Notes: a model not told the origin generated them from the sequence alone. A stretch of 64,000 bases of DNA from an uncultured Prevotellaceae bacterium (GCA_946415705.1 CAMKTN010000007.1:1-64000); one strand, 5' to 3'; counted from the first letter of the stretch, positions 24,633 through 33,139 are shown. Numbers and translations are program-made.

Positions 24633-25475
24633 ATGTATATGGACGACAAAGAGAGAAAGTTGCAAGACAAGTTGCGCTTTGCCGGCGAGAAGGTTCCTTC
24701 GATGAAACGGCGCAGCAACATTAACGACTATTACGGTCGCCATATTTATATGGTTACTATGGCCGTAGAGGGGCGTCGTCCGCTATTAGGCTCATTGATG
24801 GGTAGCTCAGCCGTCGCTGACGGTGAGGAGGGTGCTCCATGTGTGGTGCCAACGCCTTTGGGGCAGGAAGTCATTCGCTGTTGGGAGCTGATACCTCAGT
24901 TTCATCATGAGGTGAGTTTGTTGGCTTTCCAGTTGATGCCCGATCATCTTCATGGCATCCTTTTTGTGCAAGAGGCGATGGAGGAGCATCTGGGGCATGT
25001 TATCAGTGGTTTCAAGGCTGGGTGTAACAAGGCATATAGGCAGCTGGTGGTCGAGGCGGTGTCAGGAGTGGTTGAGGCGGTGCCTCAACATACGGGTAAG
25101 GGGAGTGCTTCTGCGTATGATGTGGCACCGCCACTTCCTCTTCCTTCTGAGCACCGATTGAAGAAGGATGATCGAAGCCATGGGCTGCTTTTTGAGCGAG
25201 GCTACAACGACCTGATATCGAAAAACTACGACATGCTGCCACGCCTTACGGCCTATCTCCACGATAACCCACGCCGTCTGGCTATACGCCGCGAGCATCC
25301 CGACCTCTTCAGATTGCATAGACGGACGGAGGCCGCTGGCCTGCAGTTCACTTCGATGGGCAACCATTTCCTTTTGGAGTGGCCAGATAAGCAGGTGGTG
25401 AAGATGTATGAGGCGAGACGAAGAGGAGAAGAAGAAAAAGTACACTCCGTTGCAGCGTTGCAGCGTTGCAGTTAG
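24633..25475 (+). CDS. REP-associated tyrosine transposase (RAYT, Y1/HUH family)
   Basis: 280 residues. HUH motif in FQLMPDHLHGILF, a helical region (HVISGFKAGCNKAYRQL) and the candidate catalytic Tyr in RGYNDLISKNYDMLPRLTAY. RAYT enzymes process REP palindromes as single strands. The first third carries a hairpin preceded by GTAG (24803-24827). The last residues (AALQRCS) and stop are encoded by the GTTGCAGC array. ATG at 24633 is used; 24639 is an alternative. Confidence 0.82.
   Translation: MYMDDKERKLQDKLRFAGEKVPSMKRRSNINDYYGRHIYMVTMAVEGRRPLLGSLMGSSAVADGEEGAPCVVPTPLGQEVIRCWELIPQFHHEVSLLAFQLMPDHLHGILFVQEAMEEHLGHVISGFKAGCNKAYRQLVVEAVSGVVEAVPQHTGKGSASAYDVAPPLPLPSEHRLKKDDRSHGLLFERGYNDLISKNYDMLPRLTAYLHDNPRRLAIRREHPDLFRLHRRTEAAGLQFTSMGNHFLLEWPDKQVVKMYEARRRGEEEKVHSVAALQRCS
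24803..24827. repeat. GTAG plus hairpin inside the RAYT gene
   Basis: GTAG (24803-24806) leads into CTCA-G-CCGTC, a 3-base loop, then GACGG-TGAG. A GTAG tetranucleotide next to a palindrome is the known design of REP elements handled by RAYT enzymes. Confidence 0.5.
25449..25475. repeat. GTTGCAGC octamer array at the RAYT 3' end
   Basis: Three GTTGCAGC units supplying the last codons and the TAG stop. Reverse-complement arrays lie at 23226-23252 and 23633-23657, and a same-strand array at 23487-23513. Confidence 0.85.
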
Positions 25476-25481
25476 GGACGG

Positions 25482-26216
25482 CTATTCTATGACGGCGTGG
25501 AGGAGGATGACGTCGGTGAGGGGGCGGTCGAGGGAGTCGGTGGGGAGGGACTGGATAGCCTTGACGACTTTCATGCCGTCGATGACGTGGCCGAAGACGG
25601 TGTAGGTGCCGTCGAGATGGGGTGCGCCGCCTCGCGTGAGGTAGGTCTGCCACATCTCATAGTTCATCTCGATACCGTTCTCCTCCAGCGTAGCGCGCAC
25701 CTTTCCCAGCGATGTCTCGCCGAAGCTGCGGCCATAGACGATATAGAACTGCGAGGCACTGCTGCGCATCTCCGGGTTGGCCTCGTCGCCCTCGCGTGCT
25801 GCGGCCAGCGCGCCACGTTCGTGGAAGAGCCAGGGCAGCCGGAACTCAGGCTCCAGCGTGTAGCCGAGGTCACCGTCGCCGAGGGGTTTGTCGCGCGAAG
25901 GGGACTGCAACGTGCCGTCGGCTTGTGTGTGTACGCGGCTGTCGGGGTCGCCGCCCTGGATCATGAAATCCTTGATGACGCGATGGAAGAGGGTGCTGTC
26001 GAGGATGCCGTCGCGCACAATCTTCAGGAAGTTATCGCGATGGCGAGGTGTCTCGTCGCTCAGCTGCACACGGATGACGCCGTGGGTGGTCTCCAGTCGC
26101 ACGACGGCAGGCTTCTGCTTCTTGGGCTTGGCGCCAGCAGCGAAAGCAACGCCTGTGGCCGATGCGGTGCCAATCACTAACACGACGCTAACAAACCATA
26201 TAATCAGTTTCCGCAT
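25482..26216 (-). CDS. Exported cyclophilin-type peptidyl-prolyl isomerase
   Basis: 244 residues. N-terminal signal or anchor (LIIWFVSVVLVIGTASATG). The cyclophilin core shows FHRVIKDFMIQGGDP (catalytic Arg, Phe and Met/Gln region), SSASQFYIV and GTYTVFGHVIDGMKVV. It has an insert of about 50 residues (EPEFRLPWLFHERGALAAAR) relative to short cyclophilins. Acts in folding of envelope proteins. It converges on the RAYT gene with 6 bases between stops. Confidence 0.9.
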   Translation of the reverse strand: MRKLIIWFVSVVLVIGTASATGVAFAAGAKPKKQKPAVVRLETTHGVIRVQLSDETPRHRDNFLKIVRDGILDSTLFHRVIKDFMIQGGDPDSRVHTQADGTLQSPSRDKPLGDGDLGYTLEPEFRLPWLFHERGALAAAREGDEANPEMRSSASQFYIVYGRSFGETSLGKVRATLEENGIEMNYEMWQTYLTRGGAPHLDGTYTVFGHVIDGMKVVKAIQSLPTDSLDRPLTDVILLHAVIE

Positions 26217-26225
26217 TGATAAACG

Positions 26226-26275
26226 TTTAATCTCTAATCTTTAATCTCTCATCTTTAATCTCTCATCTCTCATCA
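26226..26275. repeat. AATCTCT/CATCTTT heptamer array at the nudC 3' end
   Basis: Seven 7-bp units alternating TCTCTAA, TCTTTAA and TCTCTCA. It encodes the last residues of NudC (MRDERLKMRD) and fills the gap to the isomerase gene. Confidence 0.85.
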
Positions 26276-27053
26276 GCCAGTCGTCGATGAGGCGGCGGGC
26301 GATGGAGGCTTTGTCAGGGATGGGCGGAAGGTTGTCGCGCGTGAACCAGCCGCCTTCCGTGAGTTCTTCCTTCTGCAGATGAATCTCGCCGTCGGCATAG
26401 TCAGCGGTGAAGCCAACCATAAGGCCGAAGGGGAAAGGCCACGGCTGCGAACCGAAGTACTTCAGGTTCTTGACGCTGATGCCCACTTCCTCGCGCAGTT
26501 CGCGCTCCACACACTGCTCCAGCGACTCGCCTGTTTCGAGGAAGCCTGCCACCAGGCCGTAGTGGTTGCTGCGGAAGTTACGGGCACGAACGAGAAGTAT
26601 GGTCTCGCCGCGCGTCACTCTCACAATGATGGCTGTGGAGGGGCTGGGCCACCATTCCTTGCCGCATTCGGGACATTTCTTGCTGATGTCCGTCATCCAT
26701 TTGGTGGGAGCACCACAGACGCCGCAGTACTTGGTGTTCTGGTCCCAGTAGATGAGCTCGGCTGCCTTGCTGGCAAGCTGGTATTCCTCTGGGCTGAGCA
26801 CGGCGTGCGACTTCCTGAGCCCCATCATCTCCAGTCCCTCAACGCCCACAACGGGCTTGTCCAGGCGAACAATCTTTAAATTGAAAATTGAAAATTGAGA
26901 ATTGACAATGGATTCATTTTTTATCGTCGTCACGATGTTCCATGGCTGAAGTGCCACGGGTGGCTCGTCCCCTATGGGAAGAGAGAAGGCGCCGTCAGCG
27001 CCCTCTCTCCTTAGTAATATGTCCCCTGCACAAAGGCAGGACCAGATGGTCAT
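26241..27053 (-). CDS. nudC: NADH pyrophosphatase, Nudix family (NudC)
   Basis: 270 residues. Zinc ribbon CGVCGAPTKWM...CPECGKEW, Nudix box GFLETGESLEQCVERELREE (allowing for family variation) and the NudC-specific SQPWPFPFGLM. It hydrolyses NAD(H) and can remove NAD caps from RNA. Residues about 48-60 (SIVNSQFSIFN) are encoded by an AAAATTG array read in the open direction, in the variable N-terminal domain. The C-terminus is also repeat-derived. Confidence 0.92.
   Translation of the reverse strand: MTIWSCLCAGDILLRREGADGAFSLPIGDEPPVALQPWNIVTTIKNESIVNSQFSIFNLKIVRLDKPVVGVEGLEMMGLRKSHAVLSPEEYQLASKAAELIYWDQNTKYCGVCGAPTKWMTDISKKCPECGKEWWPSPSTAIIVRVTRGETILLVRARNFRSNHYGLVAGFLETGESLEQCVERELREEVGISVKNLKYFGSQPWPFPFGLMVGFTADYADGEIHLQKEELTEGGWFTRDNLPPIPDKASIARRLIDDWLMRDERLKMRD
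26878..26912. repeat. In-frame heptamer array in nudC
   Basis: Five AAAATTG-type units on the plus strand; the gene reads CAATTTT, the orientation without stops. The peptide is almost the same as in the symporter gene (VNSQFSIFN). Confidence 0.9.
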
Positions 27054-27055
27054 GA

Positions 27056-27077
27056 GTTTATCGTTTATCGTTAAATA
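27056..27077. repeat. GTTTATC heptamer array between nudC and the mutase gene
   Basis: Two and a half GTTTATC units ending at the mutase stop codon. The same unit recurs in the hisA-hisH gap (60268-60326). Confidence 0.7.
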
Positions 27078-28816
27078 GCAAGGTCAGCGCAGACGGCTTT
27101 GACCTTTGCCATGCCGGCTTCGCAGGCGGCGGGGTAGGCGGCTGCGGTGGCCATGGCGGCTGGTGCCTCGATGTAGAACTTAATCTTAGGCTCTGTGCCG
27201 GAGGGACGCACGCTGACCTTGGTGCCGTCTTCGGTGAACCACTGGAGGACGTTGGAGGTGGCGGGCATGTCGAGCTTGGTGACATTGCCTGCGGCGTCGG
27301 TGGCGGTGAGGGCCTGATAGTCCTTGATGCAGATGACCTTGCTGCCGCCGAGGGTCTTGGGAGCCTTGGCGCCACGGAAGTCAACCATCATCTGCTTGAT
27401 CTCGTCGGCACCGGTCTTGCCCGGGCGCACCACGTTGACGGTGTGGTTCATCGTGTAGCCGTACTCGAGGTAGATATCCATGAGCAAGTCATAGAGCGTC
27501 TTGCCGTTGTCCTTAGCCCAAGCTGCAATCTCGCAGATGAGGCAGATGCTGGCGGGGCTGTCCTTGTCGCGAACCTTGTCGAAGGGCAGGAATCCGAAGC
27601 TTTCCTCGCCGCCGCCGATGTACTTCTTGACGCCTTCGTTCTCACGGATGAGGGCGGCAATCCACTTAAAGCCCGTGTAACAGTCCATCATCTCCACGCC
27701 GTTCTTGTCGGCGATGCGCTTGATGATCTCGGTGGTCACAATGGTCTTCACGAGGAACTCGTTGCCCTTGAGCTGGCCGAGCTTCTTCTTATTGGCAATG
27801 ATATACCATGCGAACATCATGGCAGTCTGGTTGCCATTGAGGATTTCCCATTCGCCCTTCGGGTTGCGGCAGACGATGGCGAGGCGGTCAGCATCGGGGT
27901 CGCTGGCAATCACCAGGTCGGCGTTGAGTTTCGTGCCGAGCTTCATACCAAGGGTCATGGCCTCGGAGTTCTCGGGATTCGGGCTGACGACGGTGGGGAA
28001 GTTGCCATCGATGACCATCTGTTCGGGCACCACGTGGATGTTCTGGAAGCCCCAGCTGCGCAGTGCCTCGGGGATAATGACGCGGCCTGTGCCGTGCAGC
28101 GGGGTATAGACGATGTTGAGGTCCTTCTGGCGGTTGATGACGTCCTGATCCACCATGGCTTCCTTGACAGCCTGCAGGTAGTCCCAGTCCATCTCGCCGC
28201 CGATGATCTGAATCAGGTCGGGGTTGCCTTCCCATTTCACATCATCCACGCTCACCTTGTTGACCTCGTCGATGATGCCCGTGTCGTGGGGAGCCAGCAC
28301 CTGTGCGCCATCGTCCCAGTAAGCTTTGTAACCGTTGTACTCCTTGGGGTTGTGCGAAGCGGTGACGTTGACACCAGCCTGTGCCTTCAGCTGACGGATG
28401 GCGAAGGAGATCTCAGGGGTGGGGCGGAGGCTCTCGAAGAGATACACCTTGATGCCGTTGGCGGAGAAGATGGCGGCCACGGTCTCAGCAAACTCGCGAC
28501 CATGGTTGCGGCAGTCGTGACCGACCACAACGGCGATGTCCTTCTTGCCGGCAAAAGCCTTGTTGATATAGTTGGCGAAGCCCTGCGTGGCAGCGCCCAC
28601 GATGTAGCGGTTCATGCGGTTGGTGCCTGCGCCCATAATGCCGCGCAGACCGCCGGTGCCGAATTCGAGGCTCTGGTAGAAAGCATCCACGAGCGCTGTC
28701 TTGTCCTCGGCATCGAGGAGCGCCTTCACTTCGGTCTTTGTTTGTTCGTCATAGACGGGGGAGGTCAGCCACTCCTGGGCTTTGGCCTCGCAGGATTTAA
28801 TCAATTCGATGTCCAT
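27071..28816 (-). CDS. Phosphoglucomutase / phosphomannomutase
   Basis: 581 residues, the usual length for the Bacteroidetes phospho-sugar mutase. Active-site Ser in TASHNPKEYNGYK, metal loop DPDADRLAI, sugar loop GGEESFGFL and phosphate loop RPSGTEPKIKFYIE are all present. It interconverts hexose 1- and 6-phosphates. ATG at 28816. The gap to the coiled-coil gene upstream is 38 bases without promoter signals, so the two may form a transcript. Confidence 0.93.
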   Translation of the reverse strand: MDIELIKSCEAKAQEWLTSPVYDEQTKTEVKALLDAEDKTALVDAFYQSLEFGTGGLRGIMGAGTNRMNRYIVGAATQGFANYINKAFAGKKDIAVVVGHDCRNHGREFAETVAAIFSANGIKVYLFESLRPTPEISFAIRQLKAQAGVNVTASHNPKEYNGYKAYWDDGAQVLAPHDTGIIDEVNKVSVDDVKWEGNPDLIQIIGGEMDWDYLQAVKEAMVDQDVINRQKDLNIVYTPLHGTGRVIIPEALRSWGFQNIHVVPEQMVIDGNFPTVVSPNPENSEAMTLGMKLGTKLNADLVIASDPDADRLAIVCRNPKGEWEILNGNQTAMMFAWYIIANKKKLGQLKGNEFLVKTIVTTEIIKRIADKNGVEMMDCYTGFKWIAALIRENEGVKKYIGGGEESFGFLPFDKVRDKDSPASICLICEIAAWAKDNGKTLYDLLMDIYLEYGYTMNHTVNVVRPGKTGADEIKQMMVDFRGAKAPKTLGGSKVICIKDYQALTATDAAGNVTKLDMPATSNVLQWFTEDGTKVSVRPSGTEPKIKFYIEAPAAMATAAAYPAACEAGMAKVKAVCADLAI

Positions 28817-28854
28817 ATTATTCTAATTATATTTCTGTAACTCATTGAAATTCT

Positions 28855-29385
28855 TTACTTCACCTTTGCAGCGGCTTTGCGTGCCTTCTGCTCGGCTTTC
28901 TCTGCTTGTATGCGAGCCTTCTCAGCCTTTTGCTGAGCTTTCAGGCGGGACTGCTCTTCCTTGTGAGCCTTCTTGGCGGCGGCAGCATCCTTCTTGGCTT
29001 GTTTGGCAGCATTCTCCATCTGCTTGATCTGCCCTTTGATGTCCTTCACCTTCTGCTTGGCGTTCTTCTCATTGGTCTGAGCTGTCTTCACGTTCTGCTT
29101 AGCATCCTTTACAGCCTGCTTGGCAGCTTCTGCCTCTTGCTCAGCTGATTGCAGGTCGCGCTTCAGGTTCTCGATATCTGCCTTGGCGTCTTTGTGCGCT
29201 TGTGCAGCCTGTTGTGCATTGTCCTTGGCTGCTTCCACGCTGGCTTTGATTTCTGCCGTGCGCTGTTGTGCGGACTCCACGGTGGAATTGCCAAGAACAC
29301 TGGGCTGAATAGGCTCTACGTCTTGAGCATTCATGGCCATCGGCAATGCAAGAGCCATGGCAGCAATCATCCAAAATCTTTTCAT
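28855..29385 (-). CDS. Exported Ala/Lys-rich coiled-coil protein
   Basis: 176 residues. Signal peptide (MIAAMALALPMAMNAQ) then almost continuous heptad helix rich in Ala, Lys, Gln and Glu (KAEKARIQAEKAEQKARKAA), strongly basic toward the end. No domain recognised. Probably a periplasmic rod- or spacer-like protein; the TolA-like composition could equally be non-specific. Its own promoter lies upstream. Confidence 0.75.
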   Translation of the reverse strand: MKRFWMIAAMALALPMAMNAQDVEPIQPSVLGNSTVESAQQRTAEIKASVEAAKDNAQQAAQAHKDAKADIENLKRDLQSAEQEAEAAKQAVKDAKQNVKTAQTNEKNAKQKVKDIKGQIKQMENAAKQAKKDAAAAKKAHKEEQSRLKAQQKAEKARIQAEKAEQKARKAAAKVK

Positions 29386-29432
29386 AGTTGTAGCGTTTTA
29401 GGTATTAATAGATAATTAGACTAAATATGGGG

Positions 29433-29463
29433 CAAAGATAGGCGTTTCCCGTCAAATGACAAA
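29433..29463 (-). promoter_or_regulatory. Promoter TTTG-N19-TATCTTTG for the coiled-coil gene
   Basis: On the minus strand TTTG at 29463-29460 and TATCTTTG at 29440-29433, with a leader of about 45 bases. Confidence 0.8.
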
Positions 29464-29529
29464 GAAAAGAACGTTTTTTTGCGCCTTCTATTTAAAAATG
29501 TTTGCTCGCGCGCGTTTTTTTCGTCAAAA

Positions 29530-29561
29530 TTTGGTTGAGTGGTAGAAAAGGCGTAAATTTG
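29530..29561 (+). promoter_or_regulatory. Promoter TTTG-N20-TAAATTTG for serC
   Basis: TTTG at 29530-29533 and TAAATTTG at 29554-29561. The leader is about 80 bases. Confidence 0.75.
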
Positions 29562-29649
29562 TCGGCTGAAAGCGAGCACGCATGTGCTCCTCTCTGTCAC
29601 TCATTATGAAACATCATCAACCCAATAAACTCATCAACACAAAAATCTC

Positions 29650-30717
29650 ATGAAGAAGTACAATTTCAATGCCGGCCCCAGCAAGCTCCCCCGCGAGGTG
29701 ATGGAGGCTACCGCTGCTGCCTGCCTCGATTTCGAGGGCAGCGGCCTGTCCCTAATGGAAATGAGCCACCGTGCCAAGAATTTCCAGCCTGTGGTGGATG
29801 AAGCAGTCGCCCTGTTCAAGGAACTGTTGGACATCCCCGAAGGTTACAGCGTCATCTTCCTCGGAGGCGGTGCCAGCCTGCAGTTCTGCATGGTCCCCTA
29901 CAACTTCCTTGAGAAGAAGGCTGCCTACCTCAACACTGGCGTTTGGGCTACCAAGGCCGAGAAGGAGGCTAAGCTCTTCGGCGAGGTCGTAGAGGTGGCT
30001 TCCAGCAAGGACAAGAACTTCACCTACATCCCCAAGAACTTCACCATCCCCACGGATGCCGACTACTTCCATATCACCAGCAACAACACCATCTACGGTA
30101 CGGAGATCCTGAAGGACTACGACAGCCCCGTGCCCATGATTGCTGACATGAGCTCTGATATCTTCAGCCGTCCCATCGACGTGAGCAAGTACGGCATGAT
30201 CTACGGTGGCGCTCAGAAAAACCTCTCTATGGCTGGCGTGACCTTCTGCATCATCAAGGAGGACTTGGTGGGCAAGGTGAGCCGTGCTATCCCCACGATG
30301 CTCAACTATCAGACGCACATCAGCAAGGGCAGCATGTTCAACACACCGCCTACGGTGCCCATCTACTGCGCACTGCAGAACCTCAAGTGGATCAAGAAGC
30401 AGGGTGGCGTGAAGGAGATGGAGCGTCGTGCCATCGAGCGGGCAGAAATCGTCTATGGCGAGATCGACCGCAACAAGCTCTTCGTAGGCACTGCCGAGGA
30501 AGACAGCCGCTCACGCATGAACATCACCTTCGTCCTCAAACCCGAATACATGGAGCTGCAGGATGAGTTCATGGCCTTCGCTACCAGCAAGGGTATGGTC
30601 GGTGTGAAGGGTCATCGCGACGTAGGTGGCTTCCGTGCCAGCTGCTACAACGCCATGGATCTCGAAGGCGTCAACGCCCTCGTAGCTTGCATGCAAGAAT
30701 TTGAGAAGCTTCATTGA
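29650..30717 (+). CDS. serC: Phosphoserine aminotransferase
   Basis: 355 residues. Opens with [13 protein letters not shown], has [11 protein letters not shown], and the PLP Lys in [11 protein letters not shown]. It converts 3-phosphohydroxypyruvate to phosphoserine, and a PdxB-like role in vitamin B6 synthesis is also known for SerC. First gene of serC-serA-DUF1015, with a full promoter upstream. Confidence 0.96.
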   Translation: MKKYNFNAGPSKLPREVMEATAAACLDFEGSGLSLMEMSHRAKNFQPVVDEAVALFKELLDIPEGYSVIFLGGGASLQFCMVPYNFLEKKAAYLNTGVWATKAEKEAKLFGEVVEVASSKDKNFTYIPKNFTIPTDADYFHITSNNTIYGTEILKDYDSPVPMIADMSSDIFSRPIDVSKYGMIYGGAQKNLSMAGVTFCIIKEDLVGKVSRAIPTMLNYQTHISKGSMFNTPPTVPIYCALQNLKWIKKQGGVKEMERRAIERAEIVYGEIDRNKLFVGTAEEDSRSRMNITFVLKPEYMELQDEFMAFATSKGMVGVKGHRDVGGFRASCYNAMDLEGVNALVACMQEFEKLH

Positions 30718-30781
30718 TCTCGCGCAGCCATTCTTTAAACTTTAACCATTAAACCTTAAACTACGGGCTTTGCCCGTGAGA
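30718..30781. repeat. Operon-junction element with ACGGGC hairpin, copy 1 (serC-serA)
   Basis: CTCGCGCAGCC, then TTTAAAC-type heptamers, then CTACGGGCTTTGCCCGTGA. The hairpin ACGGGC-TTT-GCCCGT is at 30763-30777, 7 bases before the serA ATG. An almost identical copy precedes rnfA at 46848-46921. Confidence 0.85.
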
Positions 30782-30784
30782 AAA

Positions 30785-31699
30785 ATGAAAGTTTTAATTG
30801 CAACAGAAAAGCCTTTCAGCGGCGTAGCCGTGAAGGGTATCAAAGAGGTCTTCGATGCTGCCGGTTATGAGACAGCCCTCTTGGAGAAATATACAGAGAA
30901 AGCACAGCTGCTGGAAGCTGTGAAGGACGCCGACGCCCTCATCATCCGTTCAGACAAAGTCGATGCTGAAGTCCTCGATGCTGCCAAGCAGCTTAAAATA
31001 GTGGTACGCGCGGGCGCGGGATATGACAACATCGACCTCGAGGCCGCTACGGCTCACAAGGTTGTGGCCATGAACACCCCGGGCCAGAACGCCAACAGCG
31101 TGGCAGAACTCGTCTTCGGTCTCCTCGTCTATGTCAAGCGCAACTTCTTCAATGGCACCAGCGGTACAGAGCTCAAGGGCAAGAAGCTCGGCATTCTGGC
31201 CTTCGGTAATGTGGGTCGCAACGTAGCCCGCATCGCCAAGGGCTTCGACATGGAGGTGCTGGCCTACGATGCTTACTGCCCTGCTGACGTCATCGAGGCT
31301 GCCGGCGTGAAGGCCGTAGCTTCGCAGGACGCACTCTTCGAGCAGAGCGATATTGTCAGCCTCCACATCCCTGCCACGGCAGAGACCAAGGAGAGCATCA
31401 ACAAGGCACTCGTGAACAAGCTCCCGAAGGGTGGTATCCTCGTGAACACAGCCCGCAAGGAGGTCATCAACGAGCCCGAGTTGCTGGCACTCATGGCTGA
31501 GCGCGAGGACTTGAAGTATGTCACTGACATCAAGCCCGATGCCGATGCCGACTTCGCCAAGTTCGAAGGACGCTACTTCGCCACGCCCAAGAAGATGGGT
31601 GCGCAGACTGCCGAGGCCAACGTCAACGCCGGCATTGCAGCCGCTCATCAGATTGTTGACTTCTTGGAGAAGGGAATCACCAAGTTCCAGGTAAACTAA
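30785..31699 (+). CDS. serA: D-3-phosphoglycerate dehydrogenase, short lysine-type
   Basis: 304 residues with no ACT domain. NAD-binding LGILAFGNVGRNVARIAKG, catalytic Arg in VNTARKEVIN. Where most D-2-hydroxyacid dehydrogenases have the catalytic His (PHxGxxT), this protein has TPKKMGAQTAEAN, so Lys replaces His. This matches the type III-K dehydrogenases known from Entamoeba and Bacteroides relatives. It makes 3-phosphohydroxypyruvate for SerC. ATG at 30785 immediately follows the hairpin element. Confidence 0.93.
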   Translation: MKVLIATEKPFSGVAVKGIKEVFDAAGYETALLEKYTEKAQLLEAVKDADALIIRSDKVDAEVLDAAKQLKIVVRAGAGYDNIDLEAATAHKVVAMNTPGQNANSVAELVFGLLVYVKRNFFNGTSGTELKGKKLGILAFGNVGRNVARIAKGFDMEVLAYDAYCPADVIEAAGVKAVASQDALFEQSDIVSLHIPATAETKESINKALVNKLPKGGILVNTARKEVINEPELLALMAEREDLKYVTDIKPDADADFAKFEGRYFATPKKMGAQTAEANVNAGIAAAHQIVDFLEKGITKFQVN

Positions 31700-31703
31700 A
31701 ATT

Positions 31704-32951
31704 ATGGCTAAGATAAAACCATTCCGTGGCTTGCGCCCGCCTAAGAACCTCGTAGAGCAGGTCGAGAGCCGTCCCTACGATGTCCTCGACAGCGAGGAAG
31801 CACGGGCCGAGGCCGGCGACAACGAGAAGTCGCTCTACCACATCATCAAGCCGGAAATCAACTTCCCCGTAGGCACCAGCGAGTATGATCCTCGCGTCTA
31901 TGAGGAGGCAGCACGCCAGTTCCAGATGTTCCAGGACAAAGGCTGGCTCGTGCAGGACAAGGATGAGCACTACTACATCTACGCTCAGACCATGAACGGC
32001 AAGACGCAGTACGGCCTCGTCATTGGTGCCTATGTGGACGACTACATGAACGGCGTCATCAAGAAGCATGAGCTGACGCGTCGCGACAAGGAGGAAGACC
32101 GCATGAAGCACGTTCGCGTGAACGATGCCAACATGGAGCCCGTCTTCTTCGCCTATCCCGACAATGCCGTCCTCGATGCCCTGCTGAAGCGCTATGCCGC
32201 TACGGAGCCCGAGTACGACTTCATCGCACCCATCGACGGCTTCCGCCATCAGTTCTGGGTGATTAGCGACGCTGCCGACATCGCCACCATCACCGCTGAG
32301 TTCGCCAAGATGCCTGCCCTCTATATTGCCGACGGCCACCACCGCTCGGCAGCTGCTGCTCTCGTGGGCGCTGAGAAGGCACGCCTGAATCCCCACCATC
32401 GCGGCGACGAGGAGTACAACTACTTCATGGCTGTGGCCTTCCAGGCTTCACAGCTTACCATCCTCGACTACAACCGCGTGCTGAAGGATCTCAACGGCCT
32501 CAGCAGCGAGCAGTTCCTGGATGCCATCCGTAAGAACTTCACGGTGGAGGACAAGGGCACGGATATCTACAAGCCTGCACGCCTGCATGAGTTCTCGCTC
32601 TACCTCGACGGCCACTGGTTCGCGCTGACGGCCAAGCCCGGCACTTACGACGAGAGCGACCCCATCGGCGTCCTCGACGTGGATATCTCCAGCCGCCTCA
32701 TCCTTCAGGACATCTTGCAGCTGGGTGACCTGCGCTCCTCGCAGCGCATCGACTTCGTCGGCGGCTTGCGTGGCCTTGGCGAGCTGAAGCGTCGCGTGGA
32801 CAGCGGCGAAATGCGTGCAGCGTTGGCACTCTATCCCGTTTCCATGCAGCAGATCATGGACATCGCCGACAGCGGTAAGATCATGCCGCCCAAGGCTACC
32901 TGGTTTGAGCCCAAGCTCCGCAGCGGACTCGTCGTCCACAAGCTGAGTTAA
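31704..32951 (+). CDS. DUF1015 family protein
   Basis: 415 residues. Opens with IKPFRGLRPPKNLVEQVESR and has IADGHHRSAAA, the most conserved DUF1015 motif. The function is unproven; it accompanies serC-serA in Bacteroidales and here starts 4 bases after serA, which suggests a role linked to serine or phosphoserine. A strong terminator follows. Confidence 0.9.
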   Translation: MAKIKPFRGLRPPKNLVEQVESRPYDVLDSEEARAEAGDNEKSLYHIIKPEINFPVGTSEYDPRVYEEAARQFQMFQDKGWLVQDKDEHYYIYAQTMNGKTQYGLVIGAYVDDYMNGVIKKHELTRRDKEEDRMKHVRVNDANMEPVFFAYPDNAVLDALLKRYAATEPEYDFIAPIDGFRHQFWVISDAADIATITAEFAKMPALYIADGHHRSAAAALVGAEKARLNPHHRGDEEYNYFMAVAFQASQLTILDYNRVLKDLNGLSSEQFLDAIRKNFTVEDKGTDIYKPARLHEFSLYLDGHWFALTAKPGTYDESDPIGVLDVDISSRLILQDILQLGDLRSSQRIDFVGGLRGLGELKRRVDSGEMRAALALYPVSMQQIMDIADSGKIMPPKATWFEPKLRSGLVVHKLS

Positions 32952-32973
32952 CGCACCACTCCCATCAAACATC

Positions 32974-33016
32974 GAAGCCGCAAAGAGTCATTCCTTTGCG
33001 GCTTCGTTGTCTTGTG
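32974..33016 (+). terminator. Terminator after the serC operon
   Basis: Perfect 13-bp stem CGAAGCCGCAAAG (32974-32986) with CTTTGCGGCTTCG (32995-33007), 8-base loop, then a T-rich run. It may also stop the opposite strand. Confidence 0.85.
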
Positions 33017-33139
33017 TTATTCTTTATCTTCTTTTTCTGCCAGTTTGTTCAGGGAGATATGCAGGTTGATGGCTGCACAGCATAGCGCGGTCAGGGCGAG
33101 CCACAGAACGCACAAGTCTTTGAAAGCTTTCTTTTTCAT
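33017..33139 (-). CDS. 40-residue single-membrane-segment protein
   Basis: Short frame with ATG at 33139 and TAA at 33017: basic start (MKKKAFKDL), a hydrophobic stretch (CVLWLALTALCCAAINLHI) and a charged end (KLAEKEDKE). Layout is that of a small inner-membrane protein. No family recognised. It lies between the serC terminator and yigZ on the opposite strand. No clear -7 box upstream. Confidence 0.4.
   Translation of the reverse strand: MKKKAFKDLCVLWLALTALCCAAINLHISLNKLAEKEDKE

Larger units (their letters stand above)
23633..25473. mobile_element. Island with toxin-antitoxin pair and RAYT gene, bounded by 25-bp inverted repeats
   Basis: The left end (about 23633-23657) and right end (about 25449-25473) are reverse complements over 25 bases with one mismatch, both built of the octamer GTTGCAGC. 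Between them are a promoter, a VapBC-type pair, a 61-residue protein and a REP-associated transposase. The right end overlaps the transposase 3' end. The flanks may be only another GTTGCAGC repeat pair, so mobility of the whole block is an inference. Confidence 0.5.
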
